The notes beneath the pieces were generated by a model, which did not search any database, was not told the DNA's origin, and saw only the letters and a program-made list of their open reading frames with translations. Shown in pieces: positions 6,957 to 15,960 of a stretch of 48,924 bases of DNA. How positions within the stretch are numbered: position 1 is the first letter of the stretch; each line of letters opens with the position of its first letter. The stretch is from Mesostigma viride (lineage: Eukaryota; Streptophyta; Mesostigmatophyceae; Mesostigmatales; Mesostigmataceae). The DNA is taken from contig RPFO01000204.1 of assembly GCA_009746045.1 (NCBI GenBank), positions 1 to 48,924 on the forward strand, given 5' to 3'. A program made the translations under genes and the position numbers.

Positions 6957-8050
6957 TCACCTGTACACAAAGGAAGTAGGCACCCCCTCCGCGTGCACAG
7001 TGAACTCTATCGGGCGCTGGTCGGTAAATATTATCAGGTTGTTGGCGGACGTGATGATCACGGGGCACCGCTTGTCCGGGTCGGCGTCATCCAAAAACTT
7101 TTGCTGATTGGGATCCGTCGCCTGCACCACCTTCGAGGAGGCCAGCACGCCGTTCAGCCCGGTGACGCCCCCGCCCGGGTTGTCCCAGGTCACCTTCCCG
7201 ATGTCCATGAGGACGGGGCCGGACTGGGCGGGCGTTTTGTTCGGCACCACGACCACCCGGAAGGTGGTCCCGCTCCATTGCGGCAGGATGGCGGGGGGGA
7301 GGGCGAGAACAGGGGGTTGTTGAGGGCGTAAACGGGGTTGGACAGGTGCTGGTGGTGCGCGATGGACAGCTCGAGTATGGCGGGGACGTGGGCCTGCACC
7401 ACGAGGGGCAGCCACATGTACATCTGAACCACGTATTTGTTGTTCAGTGGGAATGCGGAGGGGACCAGGAGCAGGAGCTCGCGAGGGAAGTGCCCCCCCG
7501 CTCGGTAGGTGACGGTGAGCTTGCGCTGAGCCACACCGCTCGCGTCGAAGGTCCAGTCGCCGTAGTCCTGCGTCCCCGCGTTCGCGGCCATCTGTCTCAC
7601 GGTCGCGCGCAGGCCGGCCAGGAGCGCCTCCTTCTCCGCGAGCCTCCACTCGTAGGAGGAGGGCAGTTGCGAGTCCTTCGCGAAGGGCGCCAGCTCTCCG
7701 GCGCGGTCGCTGAAGGTCCAGCTCTGGGTGCTGTCGAGCGGCAGGTCGTCGTCGCAGTACTCGGCTATCTTCATGTACGTGGGGCGGTAGTCCTCCCCGT
7801 CATAGTGCTTGGGCAGCTGCCTGTACTCGGGCGCGATGGAGCCCAGGGCCTCGTACGCCCCGGTGACGGGGTTGAGGATCTGGAACTCGAGGATGTTGTG
7901 GCCCATCTCGCTCACGGTGGACACGAACTTGAAGAACCGGCCCATCTCGAAGGGGTTGAGACGGGTGAGCATGTTGGAGTCGTTGAGCAGGATGCCCTTC
8001 TGGACGTACACGTTGTCGGCTCGCAGGGAGTCCTGCTTCTTAGAGGCCAT
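6957..8050 (-). CDS. Hypothetical structural-type protein (frameshifted at a G7 run)
   Basis: The start is the ATG at 8050 (MASKKQDSLRADNVYVQ), just downstream of a CATATACAC element; an ATG at 8074 lies beyond the TATA-like element and is less likely. The frame opened there derails at the G7 run 7293-7299, and the remainder continues in a neighbouring frame to a stop at 6957. One extra base gives a continuous protein of about 364 residues. Before the break it has YVVQMYMWLPLVVQ and AHHQHLSNPVYALNN, after it VVVVPNKTPAQSGPVLMDIG and ITSANNLIIFTDQRPIEF, a beta-rich pattern that could be a minor capsid or virion surface protein. I recognise no family. The break is most likely a homopolymer error. 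Confidence 0.65.
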
Positions 8051-8055
8051 GGGCG

Positions 8056-8064
8056 CATATACAC
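8056..8064 (-). promoter_or_regulatory. TATA-like promoter element (GTGTATATG)
   Basis: On the minus strand GTGTATATG lies 5 bases before the ATG at 8050. It belongs to the short GTAT element class found near the starts of many genes in this window. Confidence 0.5.
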
Positions 8065-8110
8065 TTCCATTCACATTAGAATCGGTATAGGATACCCGAG
8101 TCTATCCGCG

Positions 8111-8818
8111 TTAGTTAAACCGTGTGGGGGCCATGGCACGGGCTCTCGAGTTGCGCGCGAGGATTTGCGAGGACAAGTACCTCGGTCTCTCAAACTCCAT
8201 CGCCAGTCCATTAGCCTCCAACAGAGTGCTCAAATCTCGCCCTTGGTCCTCTAACGCGATCAACGCCTTACTGAGCGCGTTTTTACGAGGAAGATCGTTG
8301 TTAAGTTTTGCCGCCTTATACTCCGGCCACAACTCTTTTCGAGCCTTGTCGATGCTCGAGATGGCCTCCGTGTTCTGTCTGATCCCCTCCTGTATCGCGG
8401 TCCACAGTCGCTTAGAATCGTCATGTATGATTTCGTTGACCATACGATTGTTTTGTCTGTTGGTTTCGCCCCAACGCGCTTTTACGCTATCGGGTAAAAA
8501 TCTCAGGATGTGGTCCACCGCGCCCTCTGGTAAGTCGCGAAAATTGGTCTTTTCAAAGTCCGCCTGGTAGTCTATCAAGTAGTCCAAGTCCTCGTTTTGT
8601 AGGTCATCATCGCCACCAGACCATTTGGCAAGGTCGCGCCCAGGGGTGGATGGTTCCTCGTCGTCGGAGACCCCGCCTGCCCTGACCCGGTGCCTCCACA
8701 CGGCGCGACGGTTCCTGGCGTGTTGGCCGCACGCTCTGTATCCGGGCACGCACGACTTGCGGCATCTTGTCCCCGCCCTCGTGAGGGCAGAGCACGCCTT
8801 ACCAGTCTTCGTGACCAT
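8111..8818 (-). CDS. F-box protein with N-terminal Cys/His motif
   Basis: The 235-residue protein opens with a small Cys/His module, KACSALTRAGTRC-x3-C-x6-C-x2-H (residues 9-33), resembling the DUF5763 module that has the pattern C-x-A-x-T-x-x-G-x-x-C. Around residues 90-125 it carries an F-box-like segment: FRDLPEGAVDHILRFLPD followed by an Arg/Trp/Asn-rich helix. F-box proteins bridge SKP1-cullin ubiquitin ligases to their targets, and viruses use them to redirect host ubiquitination. The C-terminal part is helical and probably binds the target. The role is inferred from the motif. A textbook GTGTATATATGACACC element ends at the ATG. Confidence 0.65.
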   Translation of the reverse strand: MVTKTGKACSALTRAGTRCRKSCVPGYRACGQHARNRRAVWRHRVRAGGVSDDEEPSTPGRDLAKWSGGDDDLQNEDLDYLIDYQADFEKTNFRDLPEGAVDHILRFLPDSVKARWGETNRQNNRMVNEIIHDDSKRLWTAIQEGIRQNTEAISSIDKARKELWPEYKAAKLNNDLPRKNALSKALIALEDQGRDLSTLLEANGLAMEFERPRYLSSQILARNSRARAMAPTRFN

Positions 8819-8823
8819 GGTGT

Positions 8824-8849
8824 CATATATACACGGGTGCTTTTTTTTT
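8824..8849 (-). promoter_or_regulatory. Bipartite promoter: A9 tract plus TATATA
   Basis: Read on the minus strand, a run of nine A (8841-8849), a short GC spacer and GTGTATATATG (8824-8834) end 6 bases before the ATG at 8818. This is the clearest example of the tract-plus-GTAT arrangement in the window. It overlaps the stop region of the next gene. Confidence 0.55.
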
Positions 8850-10151
8850 CACAGGTCCAGCACCACCTTGGTGGGGTCGTCCTTCTTGCCCTTCCCGCCC
8901 CTCCTGCCCCTCTTTTTCTCCCCGGCCACCTGCACGGTCTTCACGTTGTCGATGTCCGCGCCCACGAGGCTCCCGGTGACGCTCTCGCCGTCGTCCTCGA
9001 TCACCCGCACCACCGCATCGGTCAGCGACCCCGCGGGGGATACGGCGTCCTCCACGATGCGGTCCATGTTGACGGGGATGCGTATCTCGGGCCTCGGGGC
9101 CGGCCCGGCGGCGCCCCCGAACGCCCCCCGAACGCCATGGGGCCTCGCATGACGTACTGCCCTCCGTTAGCGGTGTCTTGGGCGGGGGGCGGCGGGGGAG
9201 GTGGCGGCGCCTGGGGGTGCCCCCCCCCTCCTGCTTGGCCATCATCACCTTGAGCAGACTCCTCATGAGCTCCGGGTCGGTCTTGGCGATATCGGACATG
9301 GAGGGCAGCCCGGAGCTGGCGAAGGACGCCGACATATGGAACATCATGGCCGACCCGCCCAACATGAGCATGAGCTCCAACTCCGGGGGCATGGACACGC
9401 GGTGGCGGTGCTTTTCGTAGAGGCGCTCGAACACGTTGTCGTAGTCGGTGACGTTAGCCATGATCGTCTCGGACCAGCCGTCGAGCTTGAGGCCCACGGG
9501 GTCGTACCGGTTGTTGAGGAACTGGAGCGCGGACGTGGTGGCCACCAGCATCTGTCGCATGGTGTTGATGGCGTTCTTGGTCTCGAGAGTCCTCACGATC
9601 TTCTCGTGCTCGAACCGGATCTCGTCCAGGTCGGAGCGCATGTCGAACTGGGGGACCGCCATGCCCTTGTCCTTGAGGCGGTGCAGCCTCTGGAGCAGCT
9701 CCACCTTCTCCTTGTGCAGTTCCTCCTTGCTGGGGCGGTACACCGCCTCGTCTTCCACCACGTCCGCGGGGGGCGGACCGAAGTCGTCGTAGAAGTCGTC
9801 CCCGCCGCCGCCGTACATGTCCTCGTAGTACGCGGCAAAGTCGTCCTCGGCGGTGTCGGGCTTGGGGGCGGTCGTGGCGGGGGCCGCGAACGGGGACTTG
9901 GCCTTCTTGGGGTTGGCCAGCTGGTCGTACCCCTTGTCGGCGCCGCCGTCCCCGTGCTTCTTCGAGTGCCTCTTGGAGTGGTGCCTCCTCCCGTGCCGCG
10001 ACTTGGCGGGTCCCGGATCCGCGATGTCCAGGTCGTCGTCGTCCACGATCTCGACCCCGTCCAGGTGGGCGCCGCGGATGACGGGGGCCGTCTGCGTGTG
10101 CGCCTCGTGGTCGTTGTCCAGCAGGTCTATGGGCACGCGTTTGGTCGTCAT
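8849..10151 (-). CDS. DUF5767-like giant-virus protein (two homopolymer breaks)
   Basis: The start is the ATG at 10151 (MTTKRVPIDLLDND), placed by the GTATAC element just upstream. The N-terminal 130 residues are Asp/His/Lys/Gly-rich and disordered. Residues of about 150-320 carry the motifs I know from DUF5767 of giant viruses: LLQRLHRLKDKG, QFLNNRYDPVGLKLDGW, YDNVFERLYEKH and MPPELELMLMLGGSAMMFH. A Pro/Gly/Met-rich segment and a basic C-terminus (EKKRGRRGGKGKK) follow. The frame breaks at the C9 run 9220-9228 and again at C6 9124-9129; one added base at each restores a 434-residue protein ending at 8849. The family is conserved in several giant-virus lineages but has no known biochemical role. 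It may be virion-associated. Confidence 0.75.
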
Positions 10152-10152
10152 G

Positions 10153-10207
10153 GTATACCTGTGGCGCGCATAATTTGGAGCCCGTTTCGAACGCACCGAA
10201 AAAAAAA
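10153..10207. promoter_or_regulatory. Shared divergent promoter region with A9 tract
   Basis: Between the divergent starts at 10151 (minus) and 10228 (plus) lie GTATAC (10153-10158), CATAATTTG (about 10169-10177) and a run of nine A (10199-10207). A tract and a GTAT element are again combined, and here they may serve two genes. Confidence 0.45.
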
Positions 10208-10227
10208 GGAGAGCCTAAGGTAACGCA

Positions 10228-11973
10228 ATGGAGAGCAGAGAGATCAACAACCGCGTGTTTCGGTGCGACAACGGGGAGATGAAGCTGATGTCCAAGTTCG
10301 GCATCTCCCTGTCCGCCCCGAGCGTGGACATCAGCGCGCAGACCCTCCGCGTGAACAACGCGCCACTGTCGAGCCTGCAGATATCGGACGGGGCGATCAC
10401 GACAGAGAAGCTGGACCCGGACCTGCTGGCCCGTCTCCCGGCCGCTTCAGACCTGTACAAACCCTTCACGGGGTCGTTCACCGCCTCCCCGTACGTGTGG
10501 CGGTTCCCCGCGGAGGACAACTCGAGGATCGCATTCGTGAACCCTCAGAACGCGCAGGGAGCTCTTCAGAACAACACGAAGAGGGTGGTTGTCAGAGACG
10601 GGCTGGACGTTGACAGCATCACGTTCAACAACACGGGGGAGCCGTTCCGCGGCGTCACGGGATTCGACACGGACGCGATAACAGCGTCCACAAACACGGG
10701 GCCGGTGCGGACGTATCTCGCCACCACGGGCAGTGCGGGGGGCAGTCGCGGGTACATGTTCGGTCAGACGGCTCCTGTCGCAAACGTGTCAGAGGAGCAG
10801 CAGAGGGTGGTGATCACCGGGGGGCTGAACGTGGACAAGGTGGCTTTTCGAGGCCGAGAGGCGTCTGGTTTCTTCACGGGAAGTTATACCGAGCTGCGTG
10901 ACAAGCCGGCCATCGACGTTCTCCAGACGCAGGTAAGCTCGCTGGAGGCGAGCGTGCAGTCGCTGGGCGGGGTCACATTCGACACTATCACCAGCATAAC
11001 GGTTCTCGATCGAGGCGGCAATCCGTTCACGGAGCAGGAGCGTCTAAAAGACGTGACCGTCGTGTTCGGCACAGCTGTGGCCTCCAATGCATTCACAGCG
11101 GATAAGATCGGGGTATCAATATTTGTCAACGGTTCTATTATTCGACTGCGAACAGACGTTGTTTCCAACATCACCAACCTTTCAGGAGACAATAGGACAT
11201 TTCAGTTCGACCTCGACCTGCCAAACAATCTCGGAAGAGGGTCGTCGGCATACGCGACCGTGACCGTGCCACCGATGGCGGGAGGACTTCAGTCCGCCAC
11301 CGGTCGTTATTACCTCCAGAGCAGCACAAACTTTAACTTCAGTGTCCCATCCGACAATTTTGATTTGATCGCGTCATCTCCTGTTTTAAACTACCCGCAG
11401 CTCACGTTCCGATTCACCTCCCCGTTTGACCTTGCAACTGTTAACCCGATTAATATACTAATCTCCAGAGACTGGAGCGTGAACGGAGATGCCTTCTATC
11501 CTTCTAACTTGGTGACAGGGATCATCGAAAATGACGATAACGACTCGCCGCGTATTCTAAGCGTGACGATAAGCGACATTGCGCGTGCCGGAATCGGTAT
11601 AGGCCAGTTCCGCGTGAGTTTACTGGCGGGCGCGGTCCAGCTCGCCAACTCGCTTGGAAACGCTGCAAGATACGACACCTGGACAGTCGACGCCCGTCCA
11701 GAAAATCTTCTCAATTTGTCCGCCGGTTACGTTGCCGCTGGAGGTTTCTCGGCTCCCTTCACAAGTGAAGGAGTACCAGTACCAACATATGCTTACAACG
11801 ACAGCGTGATACAAGTGGCCATGGTGTTCGACAAGGACCTGATTGCTTGGACGGCGCCTCTTTCCGAGTTCGTGGCCACCCTGCAAAATAACCTGACTCT
11901 CGCGACCAGCGGCGGGGTGAGGGGGTATCCGTCAAGCGATTGGCAGGTAATGACCTCCCCCCGCCCGAAATAG
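10228..11973 (+). CDS. Giant fibre-like protein, N-terminal part
   Basis: This frame gives 581 residues and then stops at 11973, but a C6 run at 11957-11962 separates it from the next frame; one extra C joins both into a single protein of about 1900 residues. The N-terminus resembles phage and viral tail fibres: repeated short beta units, the typical SDGAITTEKLD motif (residues 53-63), then paired glycine-rich repeats (VVVRDGLDVDSITF and VVITGGLNVDKVAF). After about residue 240 come Ig-like beta domains (TSITVLDRGGNPF and TSPFDLATVNPINILIS). I infer a virion surface fibre or adhesin anchored by its N-terminus. No signal peptide or membrane segment is visible. The three large genes that follow are related in style and orientation. 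Confidence 0.7.
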   Translation: MESREINNRVFRCDNGEMKLMSKFGISLSAPSVDISAQTLRVNNAPLSSLQISDGAITTEKLDPDLLARLPAASDLYKPFTGSFTASPYVWRFPAEDNSRIAFVNPQNAQGALQNNTKRVVVRDGLDVDSITFNNTGEPFRGVTGFDTDAITASTNTGPVRTYLATTGSAGGSRGYMFGQTAPVANVSEEQQRVVITGGLNVDKVAFRGREASGFFTGSYTELRDKPAIDVLQTQVSSLEASVQSLGGVTFDTITSITVLDRGGNPFTEQERLKDVTVVFGTAVASNAFTADKIGVSIFVNGSIIRLRTDVVSNITNLSGDNRTFQFDLDLPNNLGRGSSAYATVTVPPMAGGLQSATGRYYLQSSTNFNFSVPSDNFDLIASSPVLNYPQLTFRFTSPFDLATVNPINILISRDWSVNGDAFYPSNLVTGIIENDDNDSPRILSVTISDIARAGIGIGQFRVSLLAGAVQLANSLGNAARYDTWTVDARPENLLNLSAGYVAAGGFSAPFTSEGVPVPTYAYNDSVIQVAMVFDKDLIAWTAPLSEFVATLQNNLTLATSGGVRGYPSSDWQVMTSPRPK

Positions 11974-14900
11974 TATACCAAAAACAGTTCCAGTTCTATA
12001 TCGACGTCAGGAAAGACAAGTCCGCTCCCACTCCCAACTACGCGGGCGGATTCCGCGTAACGTTGGGGAGTGGAGTCATCTTTGGCACGGGCACCGGTGG
12101 TGAGGTCACTACGGGGGCAGAAACGTTTGTCGAAGGCACCCCCGTTTTAAGGAGCGCCCCGACCACTCGTCCGCGATGCTCAGAAGTCAACTTCCCCTTT
12201 GACAATACCGCGTGGCAGACAAACTCTTTTGCCTACGTCGCTTTTCGTTACGATCGCCCTCTGATAACCGAAGACCCCGCTACAAGTCAGTACGGGATCG
12301 TGACACCGGGCACAGCAGGGGGGGCGCGGTTAAACCCGATACAGGGGACTCTGATGACTCAGGCCGTCACGGACTCCAACACCAACATCATATACCAACC
12401 AGCGTTGAATATGCGCATTATGAGGTACAATCTCACGACCGCCATATCCCAGCTTCGGTCCAGCTTGTTGCTTACCGTCCGCCCCGATGCGACCGAAACG
12501 CCCGTCGACTGGTACGGCATATCCATGCAGCCAACCGACGTGCAGTACACGAGCCCCGCACTTAACCTGCCAGTGGAAAACGAGAATTACACGATCTCCG
12601 TGAGCCACAGTCGCAGTCCCTACAACACGAGTGCCCACACGGCTCCCACCGTCACGCCGGTGGATAGACCCAACAAGAGCTCGTTCGCGATCACGATTAG
12701 CTTCAATTACATGGTGGTTATTGGTCAGCTTGATGAAACAATCCAGAACCTGTTTGGGTTTCGAGACGTGGAAACAGCCTCCGACACGTCGAACAAGTTC
12801 ATTGTCATCAGTTACGCCGAACCCTACCATGACCTCCCCTTGTTGGTCCAGTACGGAGAACACGGCACTGACGGTACAGGAAGCTACGTGCGCCTTATCG
12901 TGACCCCATGGGTCCGCAAAGCGCGAGGGCAGGGCAGAGTCGAGAACTTCACGCCTCCGATTCACTCGTGCAAATTCAAAGTCGTCGTCCGGGGTAGCAA
13001 CTTCAATCCCGTCCAGGCGCCGACCAAAACTTTCAACAACAAAACAGTAGAAGATATCCAGCCTTATACGGCCCAGGACTTGATCCCGTTCGGCTTCTTG
13101 GAACCGGTCGCTGACCAGCCCGTTGTCAGTGCCGGAACATCAAACTCTCGCGTGACTTCCATGACGGTGAGGATCCCCTACTCTCGCGCAATCGCCGACG
13201 AGGTCACTCGAAATATGGTCACGATGTCCGTGTCCGCCTCTGATTTAACGGACTCCCGTACGGTAACAGCACCCGCGGATAAGTTCAACGTGACGAAAAA
13301 TGAAGCTGGTGAGCTGGTCCTGACCCTGACCGATTTGACCTCGAGCGAGTGGTCTTTGCCGGAGGACGGTTTGCTGAAATTCCAAGTGAACAATTTCGCA
13401 TTCGCGGACAACTATAGCGTGACCAACGGCACGTTCGTGGCATACTCCGAGTCCACACCTTACCAGAAAACGGTGCGGTACTATCGCGAGCTGGACCAAA
13501 AGGTGACTGTCACTTTGGACAGCGCTTATCCGTCCGTCACCTCCCCGTACGAGGTGCAATTCTCGGTCACCTTTGCCCGTGCCCCCGGCGACACCTTCTC
13601 GCACAATCCTCGAAATAACACCACTTCGCCAATCAGCTTTTTGAATCTTAATTGGAGCGCGGAGGTGACAGAATCGACGCAGACGAACGAAAATCTCAGT
13701 GCCTATGTGAGATTCTTGGAGGCCACGAATGACAATAAGACTTTTAAGTACTCCGCCAAGCTTATATGGTCCCTCATAAGCACCGGCCCCAAGTCTAACT
13801 GGAGCGGGGAACTCGGGCGAGTGCAAGTCTGGTTCAAGTGGATCGCGCCTTTTAATGTTGTCCTCTCCGACACCGTGGCATTAAGCGATGACGTTCGCGC
13901 GGTAATCGCGACCACCGCGGGGTTTGGGGTAAAGCAAATAACAGCCAGCCCGGTGCAGGGGACGGCAGGTCGTGTTCGCTTGACGTTCGCTCTGAGAGGA
14001 CAGATGACACACGGTACCAACAACGCCCCCTTGGCCTCATTAGTCAATCCAGGGGCAATCAATCCGATCCTCAGCTCCAAAGTATACGCCGGGTCAGTCC
14101 AAAACAACTCCACTCTCATCGCAGGGGCGCAACTGCAACACGTAGCAGGAAGCACCCAATTCGGCGCATTCCAGTGTGTCGCCGATTTTGACCTGACCGA
14201 GGCGGTTTTCCCCACAAACTCCGTGTCCTTCAAGGTTGTGATGAACACCACGGCTTTTAGGCACACGTTCCCCGATGTCGACATGGTATTGGTGAACTCC
14301 ACGGAGTTGGCGACGCCTTCCGTCGAGCTAGAACTTATTCGAAGCGTCACTCCCACTTTGACGTGGGATGAGGGGAGACACCTACGATTGACATTGACCT
14401 TCAGCTCGTTGACTGACACCAACACGGACACCGCGCTAAAAAACTACATCCTAGCGCGGGGGATCGTGTTTACGTACTTTAAAGTCAACAACGGATCGTT
14501 TGTAAAAACCGTTCCTTCATCCTTTTTGGGTTACGGCACAACAGACGGGCAGGAGGACAAAAAAAAATACCACTACCGGATCACCCCGCCGGACAGTTTA
14601 TACAATACTGGGGAGGAGCTGTTTGTGTATCCCGCGGTAGGGGACACGACCCCTTTATCCAGTAGCGGGAGTCCGTTTTTGTGGCCAGCTCGCAGCGAGG
14701 ACGTTTACAAAACCATCAACAGCGCCATGTTCAGCTACGTTCCCAGTCTGACGCCACAACTCCGTCTCGTAAAAGTCGTCGACGTCCAGTTTAAAGTCAT
14801 CCTCGATTTCACAAAAAATCGGCGCATGCCGCAGACGGCCATCCTACAGGCGTCCGATGTAGAGGTGAGGGGGCTTGCCCCTGACAATGCATCACATGTT

Positions 14901-15929
14901 GCCAACTTTGAATTGGGATCCGTAACTGTCGTAGGAACCCTACAACGATGGGAAGTGCCGCTAACAATCACCGGGCTTGCTATACAATCAGGGATGCTAG
15001 AATGGACGCTTTTGGAAAACACGCTGCAGGACGCTGCGGGAGAACAAAATCTTCGGAAGTTTACGACCCTCAGCTTTCAGTTTCCATACCCTTTGTTTCC
15101 ATGGTCGTTCTGGGTAGAAGCTTCCACACTTTCCGGCGTGCTGTCGAACCCCGTTACGTTAGATATCCAGTACATGCCTCAGGACGGAGATAGAGATTAC
15201 CCAAGTGCTGCATCCATACTGGACTCTCTAAACTCCCTGACCGAAAATGGGGTTAGAAAAGTCACGATGTCATTTAAGGCAAACAACATCGAAGCGACAG
15301 GGCTCACGGTGGGTACGTTCTCTCTGGGATCGACCCCGAACAATACTGACATGTTTCGCCTGCCCGTCGATGTCGCGTGGTTCGCCGGGGCTCCCGGTAC
15401 CATCACACTGACTTTGCCCAAGGATCTCGCCCCGGTGGACGCGGAGGGGTTCAGCAACAAAGAGTGCGTCCTTACGTGGACGATAATAGACTTCCACCCG
15501 TCATTCGCTCCGACCCCGTTTGTCCTTGCCATGAGCCAGCCTTCCATGCAAACGTTGCCGTCACCGATAGGCGTGTCCTTGGCGTTTACTTACACGATAA
15601 CTCCGACGCCGGATCCCCCCGTACCGGCAACTTCTCCGACTCTGTATGTGGTGACCGACACGGGGGTTAGCTCTGTTAAAACGCGCATAAATTACACAAT
15701 CGTTTCTTTTGATCCAGTCACACAGCTCTACACACTCTGGACTAATGACATTAGACCCGAAGACAAAATGTGGCAGTTGGAATACGGCGCAAGGGCACTG
15801 CATGGGCCGATTGGAGCCGCAGGCGTATCTCAGTATAACGATCAGCCTGTGATCGGAAGTGTCGCGCTTCCGGGAGCTAATTCCCTCTCCACTCGCGCCC
15901 GAATAACCTCCGCGTACATCGTCCCATAA
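11940..15929 (+). CDS. Giant fibre-like protein, C-terminal part (Ig-like repeats)
   Basis: The frame offers an ATG at 11940, but it is best read as the continuation of the protein begun at 10228, entered at the C6 run near 11960. Its 1329 residues are rich in Thr, Ser, Val and Asn and consist of successive beta-sandwich-like repeats of roughly 150-220 residues. Recurrent elements are VTVTLDSAYPSVTSPYEVQFSV, LRLTLTFSSLTDTNTDT and VQFKVILDFTKNRR, each opening a domain in the manner of bacterial Ig-like modules. It has almost no Cys and no transmembrane segment, which fits an elongated extracellular-type stalk. An attachment role is inference. The C-terminus is well defined, with the next gene's ATG 32 bases after the stop. 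Confidence 0.7.
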   Translation: MAGNDLPPPEIVYQKQFQFYIDVRKDKSAPTPNYAGGFRVTLGSGVIFGTGTGGEVTTGAETFVEGTPVLRSAPTTRPRCSEVNFPFDNTAWQTNSFAYVAFRYDRPLITEDPATSQYGIVTPGTAGGARLNPIQGTLMTQAVTDSNTNIIYQPALNMRIMRYNLTTAISQLRSSLLLTVRPDATETPVDWYGISMQPTDVQYTSPALNLPVENENYTISVSHSRSPYNTSAHTAPTVTPVDRPNKSSFAITISFNYMVVIGQLDETIQNLFGFRDVETASDTSNKFIVISYAEPYHDLPLLVQYGEHGTDGTGSYVRLIVTPWVRKARGQGRVENFTPPIHSCKFKVVVRGSNFNPVQAPTKTFNNKTVEDIQPYTAQDLIPFGFLEPVADQPVVSAGTSNSRVTSMTVRIPYSRAIADEVTRNMVTMSVSASDLTDSRTVTAPADKFNVTKNEAGELVLTLTDLTSSEWSLPEDGLLKFQVNNFAFADNYSVTNGTFVAYSESTPYQKTVRYYRELDQKVTVTLDSAYPSVTSPYEVQFSVTFARAPGDTFSHNPRNNTTSPISFLNLNWSAEVTESTQTNENLSAYVRFLEATNDNKTFKYSAKLIWSLISTGPKSNWSGELGRVQVWFKWIAPFNVVLSDTVALSDDVRAVIATTAGFGVKQITASPVQGTAGRVRLTFALRGQMTHGTNNAPLASLVNPGAINPILSSKVYAGSVQNNSTLIAGAQLQHVAGSTQFGAFQCVADFDLTEAVFPTNSVSFKVVMNTTAFRHTFPDVDMVLVNSTELATPSVELELIRSVTPTLTWDEGRHLRLTLTFSSLTDTNTDTALKNYILARGIVFTYFKVNNGSFVKTVPSSFLGYGTTDGQEDKKKYHYRITPPDSLYNTGEELFVYPAVGDTTPLSSSGSPFLWPARSEDVYKTINSAMFSYVPSLTPQLRLVKVVDVQFKVILDFTKNRRMPQTAILQASDVEVRGLAPDNASHVANFELGSVTVVGTLQRWEVPLTITGLAIQSGMLEWTLLENTLQDAAGEQNLRKFTTLSFQFPYPLFPWSFWVEASTLSGVLSNPVTLDIQYMPQDGDRDYPSAASILDSLNSLTENGVRKVTMSFKANNIEATGLTVGTFSLGSTPNNTDMFRLPVDVAWFAGAPGTITLTLPKDLAPVDAEGFSNKECVLTWTIIDFHPSFAPTPFVLAMSQPSMQTLPSPIGVSLAFTYTITPTPDPPVPATSPTLYVVTDTGVSSVKTRINYTIVSFDPVTQLYTLWTNDIRPEDKMWQLEYGARALHGPIGAAGVSQYNDQPVIGSVALPGANSLSTRARITSAYIVP

Positions 15930-15938
15930 ACATCTTAC

Positions 15939-15947
15939 CTATACAGG
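15939..15947 (+). promoter_or_regulatory. Promoter-like CTATACAGG element
   Basis: CTATACAGG lies 13 bases before the ATG at 15961 in the 31-base gap between two adhesin genes, matching the GTAT/TATAC class of element. Confidence 0.35.
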
Positions 15948-15960
15948 AGGCATCTGTACC

